64,000 nt of DNA from Microcoleus sp. AS-A8 (GCA_039962225.1 JAMPKV010000009.1:62001-126000), one strand, 5' to 3'. Counted from the stretch's first letter, positions 53,024 through 63,493 are shown. Program-made: numbers and translations. Notes: generated from the letters alone by a model not told the origin.

Positions 53024-55348
53024 CTAATTGAGCAGCGCCGAGAGGGGAACCACCGATCGCGGAAACTGACTTTTTAACGCCGGCAACACAGGACAAGGCT
53101 TTTTCGCCTGCAAGTTATCTGAGGCATGACCGCTAAATGTATTCCACCGAAACGGCCCTTTATCCGCCGCAGACATCCACAGCAAGCGTTTGGCTCGTGT
53201 CATAGCAACATAAAGGAGACGATACTCCTCCGCCGTCTTCAAATGTCCCGCTTGATCCCATGCCTCCATCGCCATGGGTAAGGGTTTGTGATGAAGACTG
53301 GCGCGAATTTGGGCGCGGGCGACTTCGGCAAGGGTAAAATCTCCTAAAAACTGAGCCGCCGTCGGTACCCAAGGACTACCGGGAAGTGTGTCTTCATGCA
53401 AAAAGGGCAGAAAGACATAATCCCAATCCAGTCCCTTGGCTTTGTGCATGGTAATCACCGTGAGTTGTCCAGCACGCAGATAGCGAGAGTCGGCGTCTTC
53501 GGTTTCTACCGGTTCAAAGCGTTCGGAACTCACAATTTCACTCAGGGCTTCCAGGGTAGAATGCATGGAACTATTGCCATGAGTCTGTTTGGCTATGCGT
53601 TCAGTTAATTTATCTGCCGTGGCTAAATCGGATTGGTCGTAGTTTAAGGTGAGAGCGAGGAAGGAAATTAGTTGATGATGAGGGAGTTCCAGGCGAGCAC
53701 GCAGCAGATTGGCGCAGTATTTGCGGGCTTGTTTGACCGAGGGTGTCTGTTGGGGGTCGAGGGGGCCTGGGTAGAGGAATTGTTCGGGGGAGGTGGCGAG
53801 GGCGTTGAGGTCTTGGGTGGGGATGAGTTGGCGCTTGACAAGGACTTCTAAGGCGCTTTTCAGATAGTCGGGGGAATGGGGGCGATCGAGGAATTGCAGA
53901 ATAGCTAAAATTTCCGAGGGGACATGGGAATGGCGATCGCTCCCGGCGACATCATAAACTTCTATCCCATGGTTCCGCTTGAGATATTCCAGCTTCTGAG
54001 CCACAAACGTTCCCTGTCGATTCTCTCGCACTAACACAGCGGCGCTATGAGTGGGGTTTTGTGTCAATAACTCAACCACTCGCTCTCCAATGAGTTCGAC
54101 GGTGTGGTAAATGTCACGAGGGGTGTAAATTTCCAAGCCTCGCCCCACAGGGTTAGGATTGGCATCTGCTTGGGGGTCACCTGCATCAACGGGACGAATC
54201 ATTTGGGGACGAAAGGCTTGCTCGGCACCGGTTAACTGGGAGCGATTCACCCAGTTTAAGACATAGTTGGCGGCATCGATGATGATGCGGGTACTGCGAC
54301 CGGCTTGATCCATGGTTGCCAGTCGCTTAGTGATTTGGCAAGCTTCGCAAAACTGATTGAAATAAACCGGATCAGCGGGGGTAAAGGTGGAGTTAATGGC
54401 TTGATTGGGGTCGCCCACTCGAATTAAATTCAGCGGTGCATTTGGCTGATTCGGGTTAGCAGCGAGGGTTTCTAAGAGTTTGAATTGCAGGGGGGTGGAA
54501 TCCTGCGCTTCGTCTTCAAAAACGGCAAAGAATTGGTTTTGCCAAAGCTTGCGAATGGCGTCGTTTTCCAACACCCGGAGTGCGGCAAGAATCATGTCGT
54601 CGTAGTCGATGAAATTCCGCGATCGCGACACGTTTTGATATTGTTCGTATAAGCCTGCGGCGATCGCTAAAATTTCATACTCATCCGGTGTCTGTTGCGA
54701 TAACCGCCACAAATCCTCTGGCAATAAACCAGAGCTTTTGGCTTCATGAATTACAATTTGGGCAATACTGGGTAACACCTCAGTTTTTAACACCGACTGC
54801 CGCCGCAAGCGTTCCGTTTCTTCCCCATCAAACTGACGCCCTTCCAGCAACATCGAATAACGGCGCGAGTTGTTGGCAATCCACTGTTCCACACAAGCCC
54901 GAATTAAACGATGACTTTGATTCGGCGTCACCAAGGTTGCACTGTCCAGATTGAGTCCCGATAAGTCTGGATGACGGGTGGCAATGTTCAGCGCCAAACC
55001 ATGCAAAGTATAGACAACAAAGCTATTTTGTGGTAATCGAAGGTCTTTGAGATTTTCCCTGATTTTACCTTTAATACTCGCAGCAGCGGAACGGGTGAAC
55101 GTGACAACGACAAGCTGACGTTTTCCGTGGAGTTGAAAACGCGCGATCGCCAAAGCGGCGGCTACTGCCATCCCTGTAGACTTCCCGGCACCCGGTACAG
55201 CAGAAACGGCAAGTTGTCCCCCCTGCCAATCAGCCATGCTTTGTTGTCCGCGTCTTAGACTATTGCGGAGACGCTGCAAGGTTTGCTCCCGCAAGGCAGC
55301 TAGAGGCTGAGTCAGGGTTGTCTGGTTTTGGGGTTCATCTTGTGACAT
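53024..55348 (-). CDS. UvrD/Rep-family ATP-dependent DNA helicase
   Basis: 774 residues, superfamily 1A. Walker A VPGAGKST at about 51-58, motif Ia VTFTRSAA, motif II FEDEAQDS, motif III VGDPNQAI, motif IV QAGRSTRIIIDAA, motif V TMHKAKGLDWDYVF, motif VI YVAMTRAKRLLW. The motifs are those of UvrD/PcrA-type 3'-5' helicases, although length and divergent 1B/2B regions separate it from the housekeeping UvrD. No nuclease gene nearby. Possible role in repair or replication restart. Start ATG at 55348. Confidence 0.92.
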   Translation of the reverse strand: MSQDEPQNQTTLTQPLAALREQTLQRLRNSLRRGQQSMADWQGGQLAVSAVPGAGKSTGMAVAAALAIARFQLHGKRQLVVVTFTRSAAASIKGKIRENLKDLRLPQNSFVVYTLHGLALNIATRHPDLSGLNLDSATLVTPNQSHRLIRACVEQWIANNSRRYSMLLEGRQFDGEETERLRRQSVLKTEVLPSIAQIVIHEAKSSGLLPEDLWRLSQQTPDEYEILAIAAGLYEQYQNVSRSRNFIDYDDMILAALRVLENDAIRKLWQNQFFAVFEDEAQDSTPLQFKLLETLAANPNQPNAPLNLIRVGDPNQAINSTFTPADPVYFNQFCEACQITKRLATMDQAGRSTRIIIDAANYVLNWVNRSQLTGAEQAFRPQMIRPVDAGDPQADANPNPVGRGLEIYTPRDIYHTVELIGERVVELLTQNPTHSAAVLVRENRQGTFVAQKLEYLKRNHGIEVYDVAGSDRHSHVPSEILAILQFLDRPHSPDYLKSALEVLVKRQLIPTQDLNALATSPEQFLYPGPLDPQQTPSVKQARKYCANLLRARLELPHHQLISFLALTLNYDQSDLATADKLTERIAKQTHGNSSMHSTLEALSEIVSSERFEPVETEDADSRYLRAGQLTVITMHKAKGLDWDYVFLPFLHEDTLPGSPWVPTAAQFLGDFTLAEVARAQIRASLHHKPLPMAMEAWDQAGHLKTAEEYRLLYVAMTRAKRLLWMSAADKGPFRWNTFSGHASDNLQAKKPCPVLPALKSQFPRSVVPLSALLN

Positions 55349-55458
55349 TGGGTGCTATTAATCGATGCGACATGTCAGCTACAGTTATTAGGCTGGGGCT
55401 GGGAGCGAAAAGCTTAAGCTAGTTTAGATGTGCAATATTAGTCATCCTAGCAATAGCT

Positions 55459-56187
55459 ATGTTTTCTGTAGCCTTTGAGGACTATAACTCAGTCCAAGCA
55501 GTGCTTATTGCCCTGCCAGGAGACATCCAGCCAACAGATGGATGGGAAAAATTTGTACTAGAATTTGTCCTTTGTTGGGGTCTATTCTTGCTAATTTTTG
55601 CCTATAACAAGTGGAGGCTGATGCTTTCCCAGCGTCCAGTTTTGATAGAGCCAGAAGGGCGATCAAGAGTCAGTAAACAAGAGTTAAAGCGCCCAGGAAA
55701 ATGTGCCAGTTGCTCAAACCTTCTGAAACAGTTTGACTCAGCAGTGGTATTTGCCCATCTGACAAAACCGGAGCAAATAGTGAACAAGCTTGGCAGCGTC
55801 CAATTCATCGGCTGGCAGTGTCCAAAGTGTAAACCTCACCTGACAGGTTCAGGCATCCACATCCGTGCATACATAGTCAATCCGTACAAATTTAGGGAAT
55901 GCCTTACCTGTCAAGAATTAACGGTGGAATGCACTACTATAGAGACGCTAATAGCACCAACAATCGAAAAGGAAGGGAAACGCCGCATCAGTTTTCGCTG
56001 CCACTGCTGTTCTTACCTTGAGGAGATCGAGCAACCGCTTTCGCGCTTGTATCCTTCCAAAAGGAGACACAGTTCCAGTAGCAGCAGCGAAGTGATACTC
56101 CTAGGGAACTCGGCACTGAAACAGGCGGTGACTGATACATTAGACTACCTGCACCCCTACAAAGAACCCCTCCCCATTCCTCACTAA
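55459..56187 (+). CDS. Membrane protein with three cysteine pairs (zinc-ribbon-like)
   Basis: 242 residues. One membrane helix (FVLEFVLCWGLFLLIFAYNKW, about 30-50), then a soluble part with CASC (about 78), CPKC (about 113), CLTC (about 139) and CHCC (about 178), four Cys clusters that could bind two zinc ions as ribbons. A Ser-rich linker near 200. No family is named with confidence. C-terminal residues PLPIPH derive from the dispersed repeat that overlaps the stop. Alone on its strand between helicase and SerC genes. Confidence 0.6.
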   Translation: MFSVAFEDYNSVQAVLIALPGDIQPTDGWEKFVLEFVLCWGLFLLIFAYNKWRLMLSQRPVLIEPEGRSRVSKQELKRPGKCASCSNLLKQFDSAVVFAHLTKPEQIVNKLGSVQFIGWQCPKCKPHLTGSGIHIRAYIVNPYKFRECLTCQELTVECTTIETLIAPTIEKEGKRRISFRCHCCSYLEEIEQPLSRLYPSKRRHSSSSSSEVILLGNSALKQAVTDTLDYLHPYKEPLPIPH

Positions 56188-56220
56188 AGCTCCGGTCCCC
56201 GCATCGGGGAGGGAGTAAGA
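56178..56220. repeat. Dispersed repeat with hairpin at the end of the cysteine-pair gene
   Basis: TCCTCACTAAAGCTCCGG (56178-56195) is identical to the reverse complement at 37833-37850. It contains the stop codon of the preceding gene. It continues into a perfect hairpin TCCCCG-CAT-CGGGGA (about 56197-56211), which may end the transcript. Confidence 0.7.
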
Positions 56221-56281
56221 TTTATGCTGCTGACTACTGCCAACCCAGAGCTGCTATATATAATCAAGACTACCTATCGTA

Positions 56282-57478
56282 ATGCTGCCCCCAGCAACCA
56301 TGCCAGAACATCTTACTCCTCCCACAACCAAGCCTCGCGTTTCTCATTTCTCCTCAGGCCCTTGTGCAAAACGCCCTGGTTGGTCTGTTTCTAATCTTCA
56401 AAACGCCTGTGTCGGTCGTTCCCATCGTTCTGAAGATGGTAAAGCCAAATTAGCAGAAGTTATTGAGCGCTCCAAGAAAATCCTCGGCGTTCCTGCCGAT
56501 TATCGCTTGGGCATCGTTCCAGCTTCTGACACAGGTGCCGTGGAGATGGCCTTGTGGTCACTGTTGGGAGAACGCCCTGTTGATATCCTGGCTTGGGAAA
56601 GTTTTGGTCAGGAGTGGGTAAAAGATGTCGTAGATGAGCTCAAGTTGCCCGATCTTCGGCTGATCAAGGCACCCTATGGCAGCTTGCCAGATTTAGACCA
56701 AGTTGATTTTAGCCATGATGTGGTGTTCTTGTGGAATGGCACAACTTCAGGCGTCCGGGTTCCCAATGGTGATTGGATTAAAGATGACCGACAGGGATTG
56801 ACCATCTGCGATGCCACATCGGCTGTGTTTGCCATGGATGTCCCGTGGAACAAGTTGGATGTGGTGACATATTCTTGGCAAAAGGTCTTGGGTGGGGAAG
56901 CCCAGCATGGGATCATCGTCCTCTCACCCCGCGCTGTGGAACGACTCGAACGCTATCAACCCGCTTGGCCAATCCCTAAAATCTTTCATCTGGCGCAAAA
57001 AGGCAAGCTGATTGAAGGCATTTTTAAAGGAGATACCATCAACACCCCCTCCATGTTATGCGTCGAAGATGCCCTCGATGGGCTGACATGGGCGGAAAGC
57101 GTCGGTGGACTGCCTGGGTTAATTCGCCGCAGCGAAGCGAACCTGAATGCGATCGCCCAATGGGTTGAGCAAAGTTCTTGGGCGGATTTTCTCGCCGAAA
57201 AATCGGAGACACGTTCTTGTACCTCCATTTGCTTGAAGATTGTTGATTCTTGGTTTACGAACCTCAGCCCGGAAGAGCAAGCCAAATATACTAAGAAATT
57301 GGCGAAACTGCTAGAAAAGCAGGAAGTAGCTTACGATATTGCACCCTATCGCGCAGCCCCACCCGGATTGCGGATTTGGGGAGGAGCAACGGTAGAAACC
57401 GCAGATATTGAAGCCTTACTTCCCTGGTTGGATTGGGCTTATGCAACCTTGAAAGCTGAGCTTGCGCCTGTGGCTTAA
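56282..57478 (+). CDS. serC: Phosphoserine aminotransferase, alpha-proteobacterial-type branch
   Basis: 398 residues. PLP enzyme that converts 3-phosphohydroxypyruvate and glutamate to phosphoserine. The pyridoxal Lys is probably K201 (SWQKVLGGE) and the Asp that holds the ring nitrogen D177 (CDATS). The sequence matches the SerC subfamily (TIGR01365-like) rather than the E. coli type, with [12 protein letters not shown] near the N-terminus. An ATG 18 bp further in (56300) could be the true start. Serine biosynthesis; no serA or serB adjacent. Confidence 0.88.
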   Translation: MLPPATMPEHLTPPTTKPRVSHFSSGPCAKRPGWSVSNLQNACVGRSHRSEDGKAKLAEVIERSKKILGVPADYRLGIVPASDTGAVEMALWSLLGERPVDILAWESFGQEWVKDVVDELKLPDLRLIKAPYGSLPDLDQVDFSHDVVFLWNGTTSGVRVPNGDWIKDDRQGLTICDATSAVFAMDVPWNKLDVVTYSWQKVLGGEAQHGIIVLSPRAVERLERYQPAWPIPKIFHLAQKGKLIEGIFKGDTINTPSMLCVEDALDGLTWAESVGGLPGLIRRSEANLNAIAQWVEQSSWADFLAEKSETRSCTSICLKIVDSWFTNLSPEEQAKYTKKLAKLLEKQEVAYDIAPYRAAPPGLRIWGGATVETADIEALLPWLDWAYATLKAELAPVA

Positions 57479-57542
57479 TTTACACCGCTCGATTAATTCA
57501 TCTTTTGGATTAGATTCTCTCCCCCCTTAGGGAGAGAATTTG

Positions 57543-58181
57543 TTACGGAGATAGCCTGTTAACCTCCCAAGATTCAGGTTCTTGGCGAGAATACAAAAAG
57601 CGATCGTGAAGTCGGTTGGGACGCCCCTGCCAAAATTCAAAACTGCGGGGAATCACACGATAACCGCCCCAAAAAGAGGGGAGGGGGACTTCATTATTCA
57701 TGAATTTTTGCTTCATTTGTTCAAACTGCATCTCCAAAATTTGGCGTGATGAAATGATAGAACTTTGTTGCGAAGACCAAGCTCCGATTTGGCTACCTCT
57801 AGGACGAGCTGTAAAATATTTGAGTGAATCAGCCGTAGAAATTTTTGCAGCCGTTCCAATGATTTGCACTTGACGTTCTAAGGGTAACCACAGAAAAAGT
57901 AGAGAGACTTGAGGATTTTCTTGAATTTGGCGAGATTTTTTACTTTCGTAATTTGTAAAAAATATCAATCCTTCCCGATCAAAGTATTTCAAAAGCACAG
58001 TCCGCACCGAAGGTTCCGCTTGTGCAGATGCTGTCGCCAAAATCATTGCGTTTGGCTCTAAGAGATTAGCCGCACACGCTTCTTTAAACCAAATTTCAAA
58101 CTGCTCAAAGGGGTCTGCCTTCAGGTCTTGGCGTCTGAGACCGGCTCGTGTATATTGTTGTCGTAAATTTTCGATGTCCAT
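57543..58181 (-). CDS. pdxH: Pyridoxamine 5'-phosphate oxidase
   Basis: 212 residues, the usual length. FMN enzyme that oxidises PNP and PMP to PLP. Landmarks: [93 protein letters not shown] and the C-terminal WEVNRLSP. Supplies PLP to enzymes such as the neighbouring SerC, which is convergent with it (65 bp). Start ATG at 58181. Confidence 0.96.
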   Translation of the reverse strand: MDIENLRQQYTRAGLRRQDLKADPFEQFEIWFKEACAANLLEPNAMILATASAQAEPSVRTVLLKYFDREGLIFFTNYESKKSRQIQENPQVSLLFLWLPLERQVQIIGTAAKISTADSLKYFTARPRGSQIGAWSSQQSSIISSRQILEMQFEQMKQKFMNNEVPLPSFWGGYRVIPRSFEFWQGRPNRLHDRFLYSRQEPESWEVNRLSP

Positions 58182-58351
58182 ATCTTAACGCTTGAGCCGT
58201 AATATTTTTTTAGAGTTATTGCATAAGTGGCTCTTGAACGAGAGATAAGTAAAACAGCCACCCAGCAAACTTAAGTTCGATATCTACTGAGTGATGGTAC
58301 GCCGTGTGATTCGTGTTGAGCCACTGCACCGTCTCAGTAGAGTATAGAGTG

Positions 58352-58561
58352 ATGAAAAACACCATGTACAGACTACCTTACAACTTCAATCTAGAGAAGC
58401 TCATGGAACGGCTACACGAACCGAAAGAGATGATTGCCCAACGATATCGCATTGTAGAGCGATTGGGGTTAGGAAAAGATGGGACAAGTTACTATGTTGA
58501 AGACTTGTAATGTGAGCAACAATTGGCACTGAAAGCGAGGTCAGTTCGCGAGTCAAATTGA
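58352..58561 (+). pseudogene. Fragment of a Ser/Thr protein kinase N-lobe with an in-frame stop
   Basis: From the ATG at 58352 the frame gives IAQRYRIVERLGLGKDG, the glycine-rich loop typical of cyanobacterial Hanks-type kinases, followed by TSYYVEDL and a TAA (58508-58510). Directly after it the same frame continues CEQQLALKARSVRE, which matches the strand with the ATP-binding Lys, and stops at a TGA (58559-58561). The catalytic loop, DFG and C-lobe are absent. It is therefore a truncated, broken kinase; a translated 52-residue peptide is possible. A small gene follows after 59 bp. Confidence 0.75.
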
Positions 58562-58620
58562 CTGAAAAACCAAAGAAGGTTTAATAGTTTAGGGTAATGC
58601 GTCATTCAATAGGAAGAGAG

Positions 58621-58983
58621 ATGGACGATTTAGAAAACTTTGTTAAACAAGCGTTTGAATCTTTCGTAGAGGAAGTGAACCATGCCTTTGAAGACACGGA
58701 AACAATGCTCCAAGAGGTTGGAGAGCAAGTCCAAATTATAGCTGATGAATTAATCAGAGAAGGAGAAACCAAATTCCATGAATTCAATGAATGGTTGAAT
58801 GAACAACAAAATTATTCCAACCAACCTCGTTGGGAACTGCGACAGAGGCTGTTTACTCTAATTCAAGGAGATTGGAATCTAGCCGAGCGGTTACTTGATT
58901 CAGCAAGAATGAACTATCCCGGACAGACAGAAGATTGGTACTGGGAAAAAGTAATTTATGACTTGGAGCGAGATCGCAATTAA
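58621..58983 (+). CDS. Small acidic helical protein
   Basis: 120 residues from the ATG at 58621, which has GGAAGAGAG just upstream; 58597 is an alternative. An acidic, amphipathic helix region (LENFVKQAFESFVEEVNHAF, 3-22) is followed by a C-terminal half with Trp and Arg (RWELRQRLFTLIQGDWNLAE). No membrane segment. It resembles small cyanobacterial proteins with the FVEEV..A..D pattern, none of known role. It follows the broken kinase fragment on the same strand and may once have been its companion (inference). Confidence 0.7.
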   Translation: MDDLENFVKQAFESFVEEVNHAFEDTETMLQEVGEQVQIIADELIREGETKFHEFNEWLNEQQNYSNQPRWELRQRLFTLIQGDWNLAERLLDSARMNYPGQTEDWYWEKVIYDLERDRN

Positions 58984-58988
58984 AAGGT

Positions 58989-60218
58989 TTAGCGAAGCAG
59001 GAGTATACCGGTCTGTACCAATCCAACAATCAAGCCCAAAACTCCGCCTAAATTAACAATAGCTTGTAATTCATTCTTGACAATGCCTTGAATGGTGAGT
59101 TCTAGCTCCTCAGGCGTTGTTGCCTTAACCCGGTCAACAATCACCTGATCGATTGACAAAATTGGGATAATTTGGGCGACAATTTTTTCTAAATCTTCTT
59201 CTAAATAACGCTCTAAAATTAACGCCAATTCCCGGCTAATCACGTTCAACGATGTTGTCACGGCTGCCGAATTCCGCAGCCGATTGAGAATGAGTACTGC
59301 CAGATTATTCCAATCAATAGATTCACCTAATCCCTTCAGTACATCAGCACCCCGTTCTTGAACATAGCTACGGACAGATTCACGGGTCGTTTTACGCAGT
59401 TGTCGCACCGTTGAGAGTGGCAGATTTTGCAAGGAGATATTTTGCAGCCATGCTCGCACGCGTTCTCGGATGGAAAGAGAAAGTAATAGTTCTGCAAGTC
59501 GCGCATTCGCAGCATCTTTGTCATCCAAGCAATAGGTTCGTAGGCGTGTCAAAGAGTTACGTAGACCCAACAAATTCGCTACAACCCAATAGGTTCCACT
59601 TGACTTTTCTCGAAAACCTTCATCAATAATCTGAATATTTCGGTCAGTCAAAAAGTCAACTAGCGCCTGACGCATGACATCAGGAGGGAGAACGACCTGC
59701 AACAGCCAATCAGAAAGCTTTCGTGCCTGTGCTTCACTGAGCTGAAAGTCCAATAAAATTTGATCAAAAATTTGGTTGATTTGAGCTTCCAAAAAATCTT
59801 CACGGCGAGCGAGTACCTTCAGCAATCGAGGTAACGACTCACCGAATAAATCGCGCAGAATATTGGCGAGAATTTTGGCGGTTTTCTGCTCTTTATCAAC
59901 CTTGATTTGATCCAACGCTAGCTGCAAGAGCCAGAGAATAGCTCCCTGCACTCGCTCAGTTTGCAGTAGACGCTGGGCCAGGTTTTGCAATTCACCAGGG
60001 GTCAGCAGCGACCCCATAATCGTGTCAGCAATCCGCAGTGCAAGGCGTGCTTGATTGCGAGGAATCAAGCCCGGTGTAAAGGGTAGCTGACGCTTCCCAA
60101 TATAAATAGCTTTGTACGGGCGGAATAGCATTTTAATGGCTATATCGTTGGTGAAATAGCCAATAATTGCACCCGCCACGGGAGGAGCAACGTAAATCCA
60201 AACAGTAGCTAGATCCAA
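58989..60218 (-). CDS. DUF445 family membrane protein
   Basis: 409 residues from TTG 60218, where relatives begin (..[19 protein letters not shown]). The frame opens 105 bp earlier at an ATG (60323), but that stretch contains a GTTAGGTG-type repeat and looks untranslated or newly added. DUF445 proteins have N- and C-terminal membrane helices ([30 protein letters not shown]) around a long helical domain. They are often linked with cell envelope or development, but function is unknown. Motif [13 protein letters not shown] is the clearest family mark. Convergent with the small acidic gene, 5 bp apart. Confidence 0.88.
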   Translation of the reverse strand: MDLATVWIYVAPPVAGAIIGYFTNDIAIKMLFRPYKAIYIGKRQLPFTPGLIPRNQARLALRIADTIMGSLLTPGELQNLAQRLLQTERVQGAILWLLQLALDQIKVDKEQKTAKILANILRDLFGESLPRLLKVLARREDFLEAQINQIFDQILLDFQLSEAQARKLSDWLLQVVLPPDVMRQALVDFLTDRNIQIIDEGFREKSSGTYWVVANLLGLRNSLTRLRTYCLDDKDAANARLAELLLSLSIRERVRAWLQNISLQNLPLSTVRQLRKTTRESVRSYVQERGADVLKGLGESIDWNNLAVLILNRLRNSAAVTTSLNVISRELALILERYLEEDLEKIVAQIIPILSIDQVIVDRVKATTPEELELTIQGIVKNELQAIVNLGGVLGLIVGLVQTGILLLR

Positions 60219-60379
60219 GGTGAGAGTCCAGTCAGGCAAAGCGTCGAGAGCGAAGAGGGCGTAGGGACATCTTTTGAGAACACGGCACCTAACACCCAAC
60301 TCCCATCTTAGCGAGAACGCCACAAGGTCTGATTCTCTCTCAACTGTTAATTGGCAGTTGATGATTGGGGAAATTACCT

Positions 60380-61087
60380 CTAGTCCCTATTGCCTTTAGT
60401 TACCACTAATACTCCCATCATGCCGCCTGCGATGGGATAGTGGGTTGCAGCAAATCCTGCTTTTTGGGCTAAATTCACTTGCTCTCGCCCCGTTGGAAAT
60501 CGGTCTAAGCTAGGCGCAATGTAGGCGTACTCTTCGGTCAAACCTAATCGTTCAGCGGCAGGCACCACGGCATTTTCCAGATACCACTGCTGAAAGGCAC
60601 GCATCAGCGGCTCTTTGGGGCGATGAAAGTCTAAGATAGCCGCTTTGGCACCGGGTTTGAGAACACGATACAATTCACTCAAACATCGGGGAATATCCGT
60701 TACATTTCGCAATCCATATCCCATGGTTGCCGCGTCGAAATAATTGTCTTCAAAGGGTAAATCGAGGGCGTTGGCTTCGACCCAACGGATGGGAAGTGGC
60801 GGATACTGGTTTTTTATCCGTTGCTCGGCGATCGCTAACAAAGCGGATGAAAAATCGACCCCATAAACCTGACCGGTTGCTCCTACCTGCCGCGCCAAGA
60901 GTTGGGCTAAATCACCGCTGCCACAGCATAAATCCAAACCGATATCCCCTGCATCGGGTTCACTCCACTTGACGGCCATCCGCTTCCAAACACGGTGCTG
61001 GCCTAAACTTAACCCATTGTTCAGTTGGTCATAAACGGGTGCGATGCGGTCAAATAAATCCCGAATTTCTGATGCAGGTGTGGTCAT
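60380..61087 (-). CDS. menG: Demethylphylloquinone/demethylmenaquinone methyltransferase
   Basis: 235 residues. SAM-dependent methyltransferase of the UbiE/MenG family; in cyanobacteria it carries out the last step of phylloquinone synthesis. SAM-binding motif [11 protein letters not shown] near 50-60, GVDFSSALL, plus family marks [30 protein letters not shown] and LDFHRPKEP. Full length. Upstream (61124-62116) is a receiver-GAF gene on the same strand with a 36-bp gap, probably cotranscribed. Confidence 0.95.
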   Translation of the reverse strand: MTTPASEIRDLFDRIAPVYDQLNNGLSLGQHRVWKRMAVKWSEPDAGDIGLDLCCGSGDLAQLLARQVGATGQVYGVDFSSALLAIAEQRIKNQYPPLPIRWVEANALDLPFEDNYFDAATMGYGLRNVTDIPRCLSELYRVLKPGAKAAILDFHRPKEPLMRAFQQWYLENAVVPAAERLGLTEEYAYIAPSLDRFPTGREQVNLAQKAGFAATHYPIAGGMMGVLVVTKGNRD

Positions 61088-61123
61088 ACAGGATGAAAAA
61101 ATAGTGTCCCTTTCTCTTCATCT

Positions 61124-62116
61124 TCATGCTTCTTGTGCTCTGGGTCGATAAGCACGGGTACTGGTGAGCGCTAACCCAACCTGCTGCGCCGCCAAATGAA
61201 TCAGTTTGATCTCATCTTCTCGCAAATGTGTCGTTTTTTGCTGCCATTGGAGGGATAGCACCGCCAGCCGTTCACCTCGGTAATTAATGGGGACAAGCAG
61301 GTGCATATAGAGGCCAATATTTCGATAATATTCCGCCTCTGGTGTCAGGGTCGAATCCGGAGTATTGACCCAAAGCTGAAGCTCTTGAGTCGCATGAGGT
61401 GTCCCCGTGGTATTGCCAATTGCGGCTTGAGCTAGTGGGTCTTTTTCTAGAGGGCTTCCCAGGATTTCTGATTGGGTGTAAATTCCCCGTATTGCCGCTA
61501 GTTCGTTATTTTCCACGAGCTGCAAAATGCAGGCATCGGCCGAGAAGTTTTCGCCAAACGCTTGGGCGATGGGTTCCAGACAAGAATTTAAGTTCTCGGA
61601 CTCTTGAGCAGCCTGCACAATGGTCACCAGTAACGCCATTTGTGCCTGTGAGCGATGCAGTTCCTCTGTCCGCTGCTTCAGGAGTTCATAGGATTCAGCA
61701 GCGTGTTGCACCACCGCTCTCAATTCATGGGGGTCCCAAGGCTTTGTAATATATTTGTACACCTGTCCTGAGTTAATCGCCTCGACCAAATCCTCAACGT
61801 CAGTAAAACCCGTCAGGATAATCCTAACTGTGTCGGGGAACTGAGGAACCGTTTTACTCAAAAACTCCGTTCCTTTCATTTCCGGCATTCGTTGGTCCGA
61901 AATGATTACGGCTACTTCCCCTGAAGTCGATAGCAAGGATAGGGCGTTGACTCCACTATCGGCTCTAAGAACTTCAAAATCGCGTCGGAAGGTACGGTAG
62001 AGTAGATCCAGATTATCTGGCTCATCGTCTACTACTAGCATTTTGGGTTTTTTGGGTCGCTCTAAGCTCATTAACTGACGTTTAATTTGATCAAAATTAG
62101 GAATAACATCGTCCAT
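61124..62116 (-). CDS. Receiver-GAF response regulator
   Basis: 330 residues. Receiver domain at about 25-145 with acidic pocket VVDDEPD and phospho-acceptor D74 (ISDQRMPEMKGTEF). The C-terminal TKPWDPHEL is typical of RpfG/PleD-like receivers. A short coiled coil and a GAF domain (about 170-315, SADACILQLVENNELAAIRG) follow; no HD-GYP, GGDEF or kinase part is present. Output mode unknown; it may bind a small molecule. Divergent from raf1, and upstream of menG on the same strand. Confidence 0.9.
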   Translation of the reverse strand: MDDVIPNFDQIKRQLMSLERPKKPKMLVVDDEPDNLDLLYRTFRRDFEVLRADSGVNALSLLSTSGEVAVIISDQRMPEMKGTEFLSKTVPQFPDTVRIILTGFTDVEDLVEAINSGQVYKYITKPWDPHELRAVVQHAAESYELLKQRTEELHRSQAQMALLVTIVQAAQESENLNSCLEPIAQAFGENFSADACILQLVENNELAAIRGIYTQSEILGSPLEKDPLAQAAIGNTTGTPHATQELQLWVNTPDSTLTPEAEYYRNIGLYMHLLVPINYRGERLAVLSLQWQQKTTHLREDEIKLIHLAAQQVGLALTSTRAYRPRAQEA

Positions 62117-62350
62117 AACAATACGATAAGCCCCTTGTGGCGAATCTAAACTAGCAACCTGTCGACCTGAGGTCTAAGGTGATGTTGGTATTGGCGTGAA
62201 CTAAAAAACTTTGTGCAAAGAAAAAATATTTGGCTTAACCTAACTCTTCGCTTGCTTTGTCCGCTTTCCCTGTCAATATTATTAATATCCATTTCAAAAT
62301 AAATTAATGTCATCTTTCCAGTTAAACCTATTGTTAATTTGGCCTAAATC

Positions 62351-63445
62351 ATGACTGAAATACCAGCGGGCACTCCCGAAAGCCACCCTCAACCTGATGC
62401 CGAAAGCCTAAATTTTGAAGACTTAATCCTATTGCTGCGTCGCAAACAAAGTAACTGGGTAGAGTGGGGCAAGGCTTGTCAGCAGCTACAAAAAGCAGGC
62501 TACAGTTCCCAGAAGATATTTGAAGAAACTGGGTTTGAGCCAATTCAACAAAATCAAGTGATTGTGGCGTCTCAGGTCTACACCACTTTAATCAACGCTG
62601 GGGTTTCCGATGCCGTGCGATCGCGCTTTGAGCGGACGGGCAGCGATTCGTTGTACGAATTGCGTATTTTAACACAAAATGAACGCGGAGCGGCAGCGGA
62701 ATTTATTGTTTCCAGAAATCTTGACTCTGAAGGAGCGCGTGAAGTTGCCAAAGCAGTCAAAGAATTCGCCCGCCGAAGCACTCTACCAGAAGGTTTTTCC
62801 AATCATCCCGGTGATGCAGTGGCCTATGAATATTGGAAAGTCGCTCGACAGCAAAAGGAGTTACAAGAGCGATCGCGTTTAATTGCACGCGGTCTAATGT
62901 TCGCTCATAGCCAGGAGGCGCGGCAACAAATTGAAAAGTTGCTGACTGAACTCACGGGTGGCGAAAGGCGTCCCGCTCCTCGATTACCGTTCTACCGTAT
63001 CGAAGCCGACGAACAGCAACCTCGCCTATTACCCGTCGCCGGTCAGTTTCCCCTGAACTCAGAGGACTTGAAAAAAGTTTCCCGCCTTCAAAGTTCAGGT
63101 TCATTCCAACTGGCCAAGGTTTCTGAGGCACAAACCCTCGTTGCGATACCGGGTTGGCAAGTGATATTGAAGGCACAAGACCCTGTTGGGATTTTGTGTA
63201 AAACGAGTCAACTGCCTAATCAACAGGCTGGTAAATCCGAAGAGGTTATGGTAATTGTTGACCGTGAACAGACGGAATGGGACGGCGAGAGTTATTTTGT
63301 TGTTGACCAATCAGGAGAGCTCGCCATTGAGTGGTTTCAGGACGATCCAGGGGTTAACCTATTAGGACGCATTATCCTCGTGCTCCGTCCGAAGAAAATG
63401 TTGGATGAAAATCTCAGTCGAGATGTCTGGCAAATTGATGAGTAA
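62351..63445 (+). CDS. raf1: RuBisCO accumulation factor 1
   Basis: 364 residues. Raf1 is an assembly chaperone of form I RuBisCO that clamps RbcL dimers. The N-terminal alpha domain contains LILLLRRKQSNWVEWGKACQ and YELRILTQNERGAAAEFIV; a linker leads to the C-terminal beta domain (PRLPFYRIEADEQQPRLLPV and ELAIEWFQDDPG). Start ATG (62351) has an A/T-rich leader. rbcL/S are not in the window. Length and both domains complete; the family is restricted to organisms with this type of RuBisCO, so it is also a taxonomic marker. Confidence 0.95.
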   Translation: MTEIPAGTPESHPQPDAESLNFEDLILLLRRKQSNWVEWGKACQQLQKAGYSSQKIFEETGFEPIQQNQVIVASQVYTTLINAGVSDAVRSRFERTGSDSLYELRILTQNERGAAAEFIVSRNLDSEGAREVAKAVKEFARRSTLPEGFSNHPGDAVAYEYWKVARQQKELQERSRLIARGLMFAHSQEARQQIEKLLTELTGGERRPAPRLPFYRIEADEQQPRLLPVAGQFPLNSEDLKKVSRLQSSGSFQLAKVSEAQTLVAIPGWQVILKAQDPVGILCKTSQLPNQQAGKSEEVMVIVDREQTEWDGESYFVVDQSGELAIEWFQDDPGVNLLGRIILVLRPKKMLDENLSRDVWQIDE

Positions 63446-63493
63446 GCCCTGAGGCATTGAATTCGGCACAATTTAAGTTCTAAAACTTTTGTG

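Noticed and set aside
58508-58510. Programmed read-through of the TAA in the kinase fragment
   Set aside because: The frame ends again after 16 codons and the rest of the kinase is missing, so simple decay explains it better.
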